From Microbacterium rhizosphaerae (GTDB taxonomy: Bacteria; Actinomycetota; Actinomycetes; Actinomycetales; Microbacteriaceae), in the NCBI RefSeq assembly GCF_034120055.1, contig NZ_CP139368.1:620001-684000 (forward strand): 64,000 nucleotides of DNA, in the 5' to 3' direction. The notes under the pieces were generated by a model. The model made no database searches. It saw only the letters and a list, made by a program, of their open reading frames with translations, and was not told the DNA's origin. The position numbers and the translations under genes were made by a program. Shown here piece by piece: positions 17,290-25,926 of the stretch (positions are counted from its first letter, which is position 1; each line of letters opens with the position of its first letter).

Positions 17290-18941
17290 CTCCGGCTGAT
17301 CTCACGCGGCTCGCCGGCAGGCACCTCGATCTCGTCCGCGCGCCGTTCACGCTCCCCTCGTCGCGGATCCTGGTGTTCCGCGCGGCGGACGGCCCAGGCG
17401 TGCGCGTGCACACCGCAGAGTACGAGAAGGGGCTCGACGAGTGCCGGGTGCTCGACTCGCTGATCGTGCGGGATGCCGCGGGGTCGGCGCTGGCGATCAC
17501 CGACGTGCAGCCGCACGCTGTGGAGCTCGGCGGCGGGGCGGCGACGCTCGTCTTCGACGGGACGGATGCGCTGTCCGTCGGCTCGGGAGAGCGCGGCCTC
17601 TCGGCGCAGTGGACCACGCCGGACGGGCAGACGCGGCGCGCGCCGCTCGACCCGGCGCTGCGGTTCGACGTGCATCCGGACCGGTCCGTCGAGGTCGCCG
17701 GAGCGGCAGGCCACCCGGAGGCGATGACGAGGTCGGCGGCCGTCTGGGCCGACTGGTTCACGAGGTGCCCGGCCGTTCGCGCCGACCTCCAGGAGATGAC
17801 CGCGTTCTGCTGGTGGGTGCTGGGGGCGAACATCGTGTCTCTGCCCCGGCTCGGAGATGCCCGCGCCGTCGTGCCGTCCAAGATCGGCTACGTCGGCCTG
17901 TGGCAGTGGGACGCCTACTTCATTGCGATCGGTCTGCGTCACGGCGACCCGGCACTCGCCCGCGAGCAGCTGGACATCGCCTTCCGCTTTCCCACGGCTG
18001 CGGGTCAGCTGCCGGACGTCGTGCACGAGGAGGGGGTCCTCGCCTCGAGCGACGACCTGCCGCAGGCCGACCGCGACCGGCTGCGCCGCGCCGGCTCGCA
18101 CATCGCCCAGCCGGATGCGCCGGTGCCGCTCACCAAGCCTCCGCTGTCGGCGTGGGCGCTGCGCAAGGTGCTCGAGGCCGAGCCGCTGACCGACGAGACC
18201 CGGATGTGGGCGCGAGCGCAGCTCGAGATCATCCGGCGCTCGCAGGACTGGTGGCTCGCCGCATCCGATCTCGATCACGACGGCATGCCCGAGTACGGCC
18301 ACCCCTACTCGTCGGGCCTCGACGACAGCCCCATCTTCGACGGGCCCCTGCCGACGACGGCACCCGACCTCGGTGCGTATCTCGTGCTCCAGGATCTCGA
18401 GCTGGCCCGTTTCGGCGAGGAGTTCGGGTTCGATCCCGCGCCCCACCTCGCGCGTGCGGAGCGCACGACGGCGAAGCTGATGGAGATGTGGGATGCCGGT
18501 TCCCGCTCGTTCCGGGCACGGGCCGCAGGAGAACCGGTCACGTCGGACGCGATCACCGGCCTCATGCCGCTGCTCACGGGCCGACTGGCTGCCGAGGTCG
18601 TCGACGCTCTCGTGGCTGCACTCGATGACCCGCAGCGGTACGGCACGCCGTGGGGGTTGCCGACCGTGGCAGCGGGCGATCCCGACTTCTCCGCGACCCG
18701 CATGTGGCGCGGCCCGGTGTGGGTCAACACGAACGTGCTCGTCGCCGAGGGGCTCGCCGCATCCGGTCATCCCGAACGGGCGCGCGCTCTCGTCGAGCAG
18801 ACCGTGGCCCTGGTGCAGCACGGCGGCGGGCCGCACGAGTACTTCAACCCGCTCACGGGCGAGAAGGCGCCGACCGCGACAACGGCCTTCGGCTGGTCGG
18901 CGGCGCTCTTCGTCGACCTCGCGGTGCAGCTCTCCCGCTGA
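17286..18941 (+). CDS. MGH1-like (GH63-related) glycoside hydrolase
   Basis: A 551-aa cytoplasmic enzyme, no signal peptide. Residues 1-150 form a beta-rich N-terminal domain, and 155-551 an alpha/alpha-barrel typical of mannosylglycerate-hydrolase-like glycosidases. Signature segments are GLWQWDAYF near residue 205, HPYSSGLDDSPIFDGP (catalytic Asp region) and RMWRGPVWVNTNVLV toward the end. Relatives cleave alpha-linked mannosyl- or glucosyl-glycerate or disaccharides by inversion. It is the last gene of the ABC operon, so it should act on the imported substrate. A role on a glycosylated small acid rather than a plain sugar is an attractive but unproved idea given the glycine-decarboxylase genes in the same regulon. 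Confidence 0.85.
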   Translation: MTPADLTRLAGRHLDLVRAPFTLPSSRILVFRAADGPGVRVHTAEYEKGLDECRVLDSLIVRDAAGSALAITDVQPHAVELGGGAATLVFDGTDALSVGSGERGLSAQWTTPDGQTRRAPLDPALRFDVHPDRSVEVAGAAGHPEAMTRSAAVWADWFTRCPAVRADLQEMTAFCWWVLGANIVSLPRLGDARAVVPSKIGYVGLWQWDAYFIAIGLRHGDPALAREQLDIAFRFPTAAGQLPDVVHEEGVLASSDDLPQADRDRLRRAGSHIAQPDAPVPLTKPPLSAWALRKVLEAEPLTDETRMWARAQLEIIRRSQDWWLAASDLDHDGMPEYGHPYSSGLDDSPIFDGPLPTTAPDLGAYLVLQDLELARFGEEFGFDPAPHLARAERTTAKLMEMWDAGSRSFRARAAGEPVTSDAITGLMPLLTGRLAAEVVDALVAALDDPQRYGTPWGLPTVAAGDPDFSATRMWRGPVWVNTNVLVAEGLAASGHPERARALVEQTVALVQHGGGPHEYFNPLTGEKAPTATTAFGWSAALFVDLAVQLSR

Positions 18942-18960
18942 GGGGTGCTCGCGCAGGGGG

Positions 18961-19617
18961 TCAGTCCGTGAAGTACCCGCTCGAGGCGTTGTCGAGGATG
19001 CGCTGCATCCCGTGCATCCAGTTCACGCGCAGGGCGGCGACGGCGGCCGGGATGTCGCCGGCGACGAGGTTGCGAGCGATCTCGGCGTGCTCCGCGGCGA
19101 CGCGCTCGATCACCGCGTCGCTCGGCACGAGCAGCGACTCGTACCGGTGGAATGCGCCGCGCACGCTCTCGATGAGCGCCAGCAGGCGCCGGTTGGTGCA
19201 GGCGGACAGCATGATCGAGTGCCACTCGTCGTCCTTGGAGATGACGAGGGAGTGCTCGACGACCTCCTGGTCGAAGTCGGCGGCGAGCCGCGCGAGACGA
19301 GCCCCGAGCTCCTGCAGCTCGTCCACCGGGCTCAGCTCGAGCGCGAGGCCCTCCAGCGCCGCCATGATCGGAGCCAGGTCCTCGAACTCGTGCTTGCTGA
19401 GCGGCACGAACCGGAAGCCCTTGCCGTTCTCGCTCTCGATCTGGCCCTCGCTCTCGAGGGCGATGAGCGCCTCGCGCAGGGGCGTGCGACTGACGCCGAG
19501 CTCCGCGGCGAGCTGCACCTCGTTGATGCCCTCGCCGGGCTGGACGATCCCGGACCGCATGCGCGCGAGCAGTTCGTCGCGCACCTGCGACCGGAGGTTC
19601 TTGCGTTCGATCGCCAT
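18961..19617 (-). CDS. GntR-family transcriptional regulator, FCD subfamily
   Basis: A 218-aa regulator. The winged HTH is at residues 5-70 (recognition region LGVSRTPLREALIALESEGQI) and an FCD ligand domain follows with the usual Asp/His metal ligands in EHSLVISKDDEWHSIML and ERVAAEHAEIARNL. FCD regulators are generally repressors released by small acids or sugar acids. It is divergent from the GH42 unit and convergent with the ABC unit; both carry matching palindromes, so it is the likely controller of both. AAGGGA lies a few bases before the ATG at 19617. Confidence 0.9.
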   Translation of the reverse strand: MAIERKNLRSQVRDELLARMRSGIVQPGEGINEVQLAAELGVSRTPLREALIALESEGQIESENGKGFRFVPLSKHEFEDLAPIMAALEGLALELSPVDELQELGARLARLAADFDQEVVEHSLVISKDDEWHSIMLSACTNRRLLALIESVRGAFHRYESLLVPSDAVIERVAAEHAEIARNLVAGDIPAAVAALRVNWMHGMQRILDNASSGYFTD

Positions 19618-19650
19618 GTCAGTCCCTTGGTCGGTGCTTCAGCCTAGAGC

Positions 19651-19679
19651 TTGACCCGAGACGGCGACGGCCCTACGCT
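19651..19679 (+). promoter_or_regulatory. Promoter of the GH42-gcvPA-gcvPB unit
   Basis: TTGACC (19651-19656), a 17-base spacer and TACGCT (19674-19679) form a clear promoter. The start site would fall at about 19686, inside the GntR-type palindrome. Confidence 0.7.
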
Positions 19680-19680
19680 T

Positions 19681-19718
19681 AATGTATACAGAATACATTG
19701 AACAGGGATTCTGTACAG
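19681..19718. promoter_or_regulatory. Probable GntR operator 2 and accessory half-site
   Basis: TGTATACAGAATACA at 19683-19697 matches 11 of 14 positions of operator 1 when read on the opposite strand (TTCTGTATACA), and is nested in an AATGTAT...ATACATT inverted repeat (19681-19699). A second element with TTCTGTACAG at 19709-19718 could be a further site. All lie over or just after the start site, which fits repression. Confidence 0.7.
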
Positions 19719-19741
19719 CCCCCGACTCGGAGAGGAGCCCC

Positions 19742-21805
19742 ATGGCCGACACCCCCCGCGCCGTGCGCATCGATGCGCTGGCCTTCGGCGGCGACTACAA
19801 CCCCGACCAGTGGTCGGAGGACGTCTGGGCCGAGGACATGCGCCTCATGCGCGATGCCGGCGTGAACATGGTGAGCCTGCCGATCTTCAGCTGGCCGCAG
19901 CTCGAGCCCGAGCCCGGCGTGTACGACTGGGGCTGGCTCGACCGCATCATGGATCTCCTCCACGAGAACGGCATCGCGATCGACCTCGCGACCGCGACGG
20001 CGACACCGCCCAGCTGGCTGCTGCGGGCGCATCCCGAGATGATGCCGATGGATGCCGACGGCCACCGCCTCGAGTTCGGCTCACGGCAGGCCTACTGCCC
20101 GAGCTCGCCGGTGTGGCGCCAGAACGTCGCCCGCATGGCCCGCGCGATGGCCGAGCGCTACGGCGACCACCCGGGGCTCGCCATGTGGCACATCTCGAAC
20201 GAGTACGGCGACCACGTCTCGCGCTGCTGGTGTCCCGAGTCGGCCGCGCACTTCCGCCGGTGGCTGCGGGATCGCTACGGCGACCTCGACGGGCTCAACG
20301 ACGCCTGGGGCGTGAACGTGTGGGGACAGCGCTACACATCGTGGGACCACATCGAGACGCCCAAGAAGGCGCCGGGGCCCATCACCCCGACGCAGCTCCT
20401 CGACTTCGAGCGCTTCTCGTCCGACGCGATGCTCGAGCTCTTCCGGATCGAGGTGGACGTCCTGCGCGAGGTCACGCCCGACATCGCGGTGACGACGAAC
20501 TTCATGAGCATGTTCCGCGACCTGGACTACTGGGATTTCGCCGCGGCCGAGGACGTCGTGACCGACGACGGCTACCCCGACCCCGCCGACCCGACCTCGC
20601 ACGTGGGCGCCGCCCTGAACTACGGGCTCATGCGATCGCTGAAGGGCGGCCGGCCATGGCTGCTGCTCGAATCGTCGGCGAGTGCGACGAGCTGGCGCGA
20701 CATCAACGTCCCGAAGGCGCCCGGCAAGATCCGGGTCGAGAGCCTGCAGGCCGTCGCGCACGGATCCGACGCCGTGATGTTCTTCCAGTGGCGCCAGGCC
20801 GCCTACGGCCAGGAGAAGTTCCACTCGTCGATGCTCGGCCACCGCGGCGAGCGCTCGCGGTCGTTCCAGGAGACCAAGGCGCTCGGACACGAGCTGAAGC
20901 GCCTGGAGGTCGTGCGCGGCACCCGCGTCCGCTCGCGCGTCGCGCTCGTCGTCGACTGGGACTCGTGGTGGGGCTCGAGCGCCGTGGAGTCGCTGCCCTC
21001 GCAGCGCCTGAACTGGGCGCGGCAGGCCCGCGCGTGGCAGCGCGCGCTGCACCTGCTCGGACACCCGGTCGACGCCGTCAAGGCCGCCGGTCCGTTCGAC
21101 GGGTACGACGTCGTCGTCGCCCCGAACCTCTACATCGCGGATGCCGAGCAGGCCGCAGCCCTCACCGCCTTCGCCGAAGCCGGCGGCACCGTCGTCGTCG
21201 GGCCGTTCTCCGGCGTCGTCGACGACACCGAGAAGGTGCACGAGGGCGGCGCACCCGGACCCTTCCGGGAGCTCCTCGGGGTCGAGGTCGACGAGCAGTG
21301 GCCCGTCGACGACGGCCTGGCCGAGATCGTCGCCTACGGTTCGCACGCCTACGACAGCCCGATCTGGGGCGAATGGATCGAGGTCCTTCCGGGCACCGAG
21401 GTCCGCGGGTCGTACGCGAGCGGTGAGCTCGGCGGGCTCCCGGCCGTCACCTCGCGGGCGATCGGCGCGGGGTCGGCCTGGTATGTCAGCTGCGTGCTCG
21501 ACGACGACGGGCTCGTCGCCGTGCTGCGGGATGCGCTCGCCGGCGCAGGCCTGCCGGCCCGCGCGCGGGTCGACATCCATCTCGAGGCGGTCACCCGCTC
21601 CGACGCCGACACCGACTACACGTTCGTCCTCAACCACGGCCGTACGCCCCTGACGGTCGAGGTGCCGGACGGCGCACACGACCTCATCACCGGCGGCACG
21701 ACCGCCCCGACCCTCACGCTCGAGCGCTTCGGCGTCGTCGTCCTCGCGACCCCGCGCGGCGAGAGCGCCCCGTTCATCACCCTCGCACCAGAAAGACTGC
21801 CGTGA
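19742..21805 (+). CDS. GH42 beta-galactosidase
   Basis: A 687-aa family 42 glycosidase without a signal peptide. The opening (FGGDYNPDQW), the acid/base Glu154 in WHISNEYG and the nucleophile Glu310 in WLLLESSAS are in place; the trimerisation domain and a beta-sandwich tail follow. Of the four Cys that bind zinc in many GH42 enzymes, Cys119, Cys162 and Cys164 are present, but the fourth position is Ser (CWCPES). GH42 releases beta-galactose or beta-galacturonic/arabinosyl units in the cell. AGGAG lies just ahead of the ATG at 19742. It heads a unit with gcvPA, gcvPB, a COG3199 protein and an SDR. Confidence 0.92.
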   Translation: MADTPRAVRIDALAFGGDYNPDQWSEDVWAEDMRLMRDAGVNMVSLPIFSWPQLEPEPGVYDWGWLDRIMDLLHENGIAIDLATATATPPSWLLRAHPEMMPMDADGHRLEFGSRQAYCPSSPVWRQNVARMARAMAERYGDHPGLAMWHISNEYGDHVSRCWCPESAAHFRRWLRDRYGDLDGLNDAWGVNVWGQRYTSWDHIETPKKAPGPITPTQLLDFERFSSDAMLELFRIEVDVLREVTPDIAVTTNFMSMFRDLDYWDFAAAEDVVTDDGYPDPADPTSHVGAALNYGLMRSLKGGRPWLLLESSASATSWRDINVPKAPGKIRVESLQAVAHGSDAVMFFQWRQAAYGQEKFHSSMLGHRGERSRSFQETKALGHELKRLEVVRGTRVRSRVALVVDWDSWWGSSAVESLPSQRLNWARQARAWQRALHLLGHPVDAVKAAGPFDGYDVVVAPNLYIADAEQAAALTAFAEAGGTVVVGPFSGVVDDTEKVHEGGAPGPFRELLGVEVDEQWPVDDGLAEIVAYGSHAYDSPIWGEWIEVLPGTEVRGSYASGELGGLPAVTSRAIGAGSAWYVSCVLDDDGLVAVLRDALAGAGLPARARVDIHLEAVTRSDADTDYTFVLNHGRTPLTVEVPDGAHDLITGGTTAPTLTLERFGVVVLATPRGESAPFITLAPERLP

Positions 21806-23181
21806 GCGAACCGTTCGTCCATCCGTACATCCCCAACACAGCCCCCGAGGTCAAGGCCGAGATGCTCGCCGCGGTGGCGGCGGCAAGCGCCTCGGAGTTC
21901 TATGCGGACGTCCCGGCCGACCTGCGCCTGCACCGCCCGCTGAACGTGCCGGCACCGCTGCCGGCCGAGCAGGATCTGGCGCGCCACGTCCGGGGGATCC
22001 TCGCGCAGAACCGCACGACCGAGGAGCGTCTGAGCTTCCTCGGTGCGGGCACCTACAACCACTATGTGCCCGCGGTCGTGGACGAGGTGATCCGTCGGAG
22101 CGAGTTCCTCACGGCCTACGCCGGCGAGCCCTACGAGGACCACGGCCGCTTCCAGGCGCTGTTCGAGTACCAGTCGCTCATGGCCGAGCTGCTGGCGATG
22201 GATGTCGTGAACGTCCCCACGTACGACGGCTATCAGGCCGCGGCCACCGGGCTCTCCATGGCCGGCCGGCTCACGGGCCGCGGCCGCGTGCTCGTCGTCA
22301 GCGACGTGCTGCCCGAGAAGGACTCGAAGGTGCGCGACTACGTTCGTGCAGCACTCGAGATCGAGGTCGTGCCGACCGTCGACGGCACCGCCGATGTCGC
22401 GGCCCTGCGCGAGCGCCTCGGCGACGACGTCGCGGCCGTGTGGGTCGAGACGCCGAGCTTCACCGGCGCCGTCGAGACGCGGCTGCGGGAGATCTCCGAC
22501 GCAGCGCACGCCGTCGGCGCGGTCGTCGTGGTCGGCACCGACCCGATCGGGTACGGCGTGCTGACGCCCCCGGCGCTCCACGGCGCCGACATCGTCACGG
22601 GCGACATCCAGTCGCTCGGCCTGCACCAGTGGTTCGGCGGCGCGCACGCCGGCTTCATCGCGGTGCACGACGACCCCCGGTTCGTGATGGAGATGCCCTC
22701 GCGCCTGTTCGGGCTGGAGTCGACGGACGTTCCGGGCGAGTACGGCTTCGGCGATGTGGCGTACGACCGCACGTCGTTCGCGCACCGCGAGGACGGCAAG
22801 GAATGGGTGGGAACCGCCGCCGCGCTGTGGGGCATCGCCGCCGGCGTGCACCTGTCGCTCATGGGTCCCCAGGGCATGGCCGAGCTCGGCGAGCTGCTGC
22901 TCGCCCGCACCCGCTACGCGCAGCGCGAGCTCTCCGCCATCCCGGGCGTCGCCCTCGGCGACGGCGCCCTGCACCTGCGGGAGTTCACGGTCCGGTTCTC
23001 CTCGGCATCCGCCCCCGACCTCGTCGCGGCGCTGCGCGCCGACGGCATCGAACCCGGAGTCGTCGTGGACGACAGCACGCTCCTCGTGTGCGTGACCGAG
23101 ACGACCTCCGCCGCCGACATCGACCGCCTCGCCGCCGCGATCGCCGCGGCGCTGAACACCCGTGAGGAGCAGGCCGCATGA
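21802..23181 (+). CDS. gcvPA: Glycine decarboxylase P-protein subunit 1 homologue
   Basis: A 459-aa PLP-fold protein matching the N-terminal half of glycine dehydrogenase (decarboxylating). The family hallmark FLGAGTYNHYVPAVVDEV is at about residues 75-92, followed by EPYEDHGRFQALFEYQSLMAELL. The GTG start overlaps the GH42 stop (GTGA), and its own stop overlaps gcvPB (ATGA). In the known system GcvPA and GcvPB together decarboxylate glycine and pass aminomethyl to lipoyl-GcvH. No gcvH, gcvT or lpd is in the window, and the split form is unusual for an actinobacterium, where the housekeeping GcvP is usually one chain. This pair is therefore probably specialised. Confidence 0.85.
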   Translation: MSEPFVHPYIPNTAPEVKAEMLAAVAAASASEFYADVPADLRLHRPLNVPAPLPAEQDLARHVRGILAQNRTTEERLSFLGAGTYNHYVPAVVDEVIRRSEFLTAYAGEPYEDHGRFQALFEYQSLMAELLAMDVVNVPTYDGYQAAATGLSMAGRLTGRGRVLVVSDVLPEKDSKVRDYVRAALEIEVVPTVDGTADVAALRERLGDDVAAVWVETPSFTGAVETRLREISDAAHAVGAVVVVGTDPIGYGVLTPPALHGADIVTGDIQSLGLHQWFGGAHAGFIAVHDDPRFVMEMPSRLFGLESTDVPGEYGFGDVAYDRTSFAHREDGKEWVGTAAALWGIAAGVHLSLMGPQGMAELGELLLARTRYAQRELSAIPGVALGDGALHLREFTVRFSSASAPDLVAALRADGIEPGVVVDDSTLLVCVTETTSAADIDRLAAAIAAALNTREEQAA

Positions 23182-24791
23182 GCCTTCCCGTCGCCCCCAA
23201 GCCGAGTCCGCGCCGCTTCCACCAGGCCAGCTGGGACGAGCCGATCGTCTTCGAGCTGTCCACGCCGGGCGAGCGCGGCATCCTGATCCCGTCCGTCGAG
23301 CCCTCGGTGCGCGAGGCTGTGGGTGATGTCGTGGCAGCCCTTCCCGAGGGGATGCGGCGTCCCGCGCCGCCGGCGCTGCCCGAGATCGCCCAGATGCGCG
23401 TGCTGAAGCACTACCTGCGCCTCTCGCAGGAGAACCTCGGCTCCGACCTCAACGTCGACATCGGCCAGGGCACGTGCACCATCAAGTACTCGCCCAAGAT
23501 CAACGACCAGCTGATCGAGGTGCCGCAGCTGCGAGCGCTGCATCCGGCTCAGGACCCGGCGGACACGCAGGGGGCGTTGGAGATGCTCTGGCGGCTCGAG
23601 CGCCTGATGGCGGAGATCTCCGGGATGGATGCCGTCTCCCTGGCATCGCCCGGGGGCTCGGCGGGCATCTGGACCAACATCGCGATGATCCGCGCCTACC
23701 ACGCGTCGCGCGGCGAGGGCGAGCAGCGCGACGAGGTCATCACGACGATCTTCAGCCACCCGTCGAACGCGGCCGCGGCGAAGGTCGCCGGCTACAAGGT
23801 CATCACGATCCACCCGGACACCGACGGCTACCCCGACCTCGGCGCGCTGAAGGCCGCGCTCTCCGAGCGCACCGCGGCGATCATGGTCACCAACCCCGAG
23901 GACACCGGCATCTACAACCCGGCGATCCAGGAGTGGGTCGAAGCGGCGCACGCCGTGGGCGCGCTCGCATCGTACGACCAGGCCAATGCCGCAGGCATCC
24001 TCGGCATCACCCGCGCGCGGGACGCCGGATTCGACGTCTGCCAGTTCAACCTCCACAAGACGTTCTCGGCGCCGCACGGCTCCGGCGGGCCGGGCGCCGC
24101 GGCCAACGCCGTCAGCGCTGCGCTCGAGCCGTTCCTCCCCGGGCCGCGGGTCGAGCGGGTCGACGGGCGCTTCGTCGTCCGCGAGGCGGGCGACCTGTCG
24201 ATCGGGCACGTCGCGCCGGCGCACGGCGTCATCCTGCACGTGGTGCGCGCCTACGCCTGGATCATGGCGCTCGGCGCGGAGGGGATGCTGGCCGCCTCGC
24301 AGATCGCGGTGCTCAACAACAACTATCTGCTCCAGCGCGTGCTCGAGATCCCCGGGGCGTCCGCACCCTACGCGACGGGGCGTCGCCGCATCGAGCAGGT
24401 GCGCTACTCGTGGCAGGAGCTGTTCGAGCAGACCGGCATCACGTCGGAGGAGATCGGCATCCGCATGGCCGACTACGGCTTCCACTACTGGACGAGCCAT
24501 CACCCGTACGTCGTGCCGCAGCCGTTCACCCTCGAGCCGACCGAGTGCTACTCGAAGGCCGAGATCGACGAGTACGTCTCCGCCCTGGCCCAGGTCGCGC
24601 GCGAAGCGCGCGAGACGCCGGAGCTCGTGCGGACAGCCCCGCACAACCAGACCGTGCACCACACCCACCACGACGACCTCGACGACCCCGAGCGCTGGGC
24701 GATCACGTGGCGCGCCTATCGCCGGAAGTACTTCGGCGAGACGCCGGCGGACTTCTCGGCGCCGGCAGACCTCGCCGGAGCCGCGGCCTAG
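23178..24791 (+). CDS. gcvPB: Glycine decarboxylase P-protein subunit 2 homologue
   Basis: A 537-aa protein matching the PLP-binding half of GcvP, somewhat longer than typical GcvPB. The PLP Lys is Lys294 in FNLHKTFSAPHG; the LGSDLNVDIGQGTCTIKYSPK segment near residue 85 and the closing PFTLEPTECYSK region are as in the family. ATGA overlap with gcvPA shows coupled synthesis in equal amounts. The reaction, if as in the family, is release of CO2 from glycine (or a related amino acid) with transfer of the aminomethyl group to a lipoyl protein. The substrate may differ here because of the link to sugar-degradation genes. Confidence 0.85.
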   Translation: MSLPVAPKPSPRRFHQASWDEPIVFELSTPGERGILIPSVEPSVREAVGDVVAALPEGMRRPAPPALPEIAQMRVLKHYLRLSQENLGSDLNVDIGQGTCTIKYSPKINDQLIEVPQLRALHPAQDPADTQGALEMLWRLERLMAEISGMDAVSLASPGGSAGIWTNIAMIRAYHASRGEGEQRDEVITTIFSHPSNAAAAKVAGYKVITIHPDTDGYPDLGALKAALSERTAAIMVTNPEDTGIYNPAIQEWVEAAHAVGALASYDQANAAGILGITRARDAGFDVCQFNLHKTFSAPHGSGGPGAAANAVSAALEPFLPGPRVERVDGRFVVREAGDLSIGHVAPAHGVILHVVRAYAWIMALGAEGMLAASQIAVLNNNYLLQRVLEIPGASAPYATGRRRIEQVRYSWQELFEQTGITSEEIGIRMADYGFHYWTSHHPYVVPQPFTLEPTECYSKAEIDEYVSALAQVAREARETPELVRTAPHNQTVHHTHHDDLDDPERWAITWRAYRRKYFGETPADFSAPADLAGAAA

Positions 24792-24795
24792 GCGC

Positions 24796-25926
24796 ATGCT
24801 CGGGCTCATCGTCAATCCCGTCGCCGGCGTCGGCGGCCCCGCGGGGCTCGCCGGCTCCGACGGCGCGGACGTGCAGCGCTCGGCGCTCGAGCGCGGGGCA
24901 TCCGCCCGCGCGTCGCAGCGTGCTGCGCTCGCGCTCACAGGGCTGCCGGCCGGCACATCCGTGCTGACGGCGGCGGGGACGATGGGGGAGGATGCCGTGC
25001 GCGATGCCGGGCTGTCGGCATCCGTCGTCTACGCGCCCGGCTCACCCACGACATCGGCGGACACGAGTGCCGCCGCGCAGGCCCTCGCCGAGGCCGGGGC
25101 GACCCTCATCCTCTTCGCCGGCGGCGACGGCACCGCCCGTGACGTCGCTGCCGGACTGATCCCGCATGAAGAGGTCGCGGCGCTCGGCATTCCGGCGGGC
25201 GTGAAGATGTACTCCCCGGTGTTCGCGGTGAGCCCGCGGGCCGCGGGCGGGCTGGCCGCCGCCTGGCTCGACGGGGGACTTCCCGTCCAGGAGCGGGAGG
25301 TGCTCGACATCGACGAGGCCGCGATGCGGCGGGCCCGTGTCGAGCCGCGGCTCTACGCCATGCTCCCGGTGCCCTACCGAGCCGGGCGCACGCAGGCCCG
25401 CAAGGCGGCGACCCCGGTGGACGAGCGGGATGCGGCGGCCACCGCGGCGCGGGGGGCGGCATCCCTTCTGCGACCCGGTGTGCGGTACCTCCTCGGTCCC
25501 GGCGGCACGATGGCCGAGCTTGCCCGCGCGCTCGGCGTCGAGAAGACGCCGCTCGGCGTCGACGTCGTGCTCGACGGGCGCATCGTGTGCGCCGGCGCGT
25601 CCGAGCAGCAGCTGCTCGCCGAGATCGCGCAGGGTCCGGCCCAAGCCGTCGTCTCGGTCATCGGCGGGCAGGGCTTCCTGCTCGGCCGCGGGAACCAGCA
25701 GCTGTCCGCGCGCGTGCTGCGTGCCCTGAGACCCGAGCCGCTCATCGTCGTCGCACCCGACTCGAAGCTCATCGACCTGCACGGCCGGCCGCTGCTCGTC
25801 GACACCGGCGACCCGGACGTGGATGCCGCGCTCGCGGGGTATGTCCGTGTCGTCACCGGGGTCGGCGCATCCAGTCTCTACCCTGTCCACGCACCCGAAC
25901 TCCTGGAGGAGAACCATGCGTCTTGA
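24796..25926 (+). CDS. COG3199-type ATP-NAD kinase-like protein
   Basis: A 376-aa protein with the NAD-kinase-like nucleotide motif GGDGT at residues 109-113, an N-terminal GLIVNPVAGVGG typical of COG3199, and a C-terminal beta-rich half. The family is distantly related to NAD kinase and to AcoX of acetoin-degradation operons; its activity is not settled. It starts four bases after the gcvPB stop and overlaps the SDR gene by 11 bases, so it belongs to the same mRNA. AcoX proteins accompany another lipoyl-dependent complex, which makes its place beside GcvP subunits suggestive. Confidence 0.78.
   Translation: MLGLIVNPVAGVGGPAGLAGSDGADVQRSALERGASARASQRAALALTGLPAGTSVLTAAGTMGEDAVRDAGLSASVVYAPGSPTTSADTSAAAQALAEAGATLILFAGGDGTARDVAAGLIPHEEVAALGIPAGVKMYSPVFAVSPRAAGGLAAAWLDGGLPVQEREVLDIDEAAMRRARVEPRLYAMLPVPYRAGRTQARKAATPVDERDAAATAARGAASLLRPGVRYLLGPGGTMAELARALGVEKTPLGVDVVLDGRIVCAGASEQQLLAEIAQGPAQAVVSVIGGQGFLLGRGNQQLSARVLRALRPEPLIVVAPDSKLIDLHGRPLLVDTGDPDVDAALAGYVRVVTGVGASSLYPVHAPELLEENHAS

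Noticed and set aside
21780..21810. Glycine riboswitch ahead of gcvPA
   Set aside because: The gene starts inside the GH42 stop codon, leaving no leader for a riboswitch; control is at the upstream GntR-type operator.
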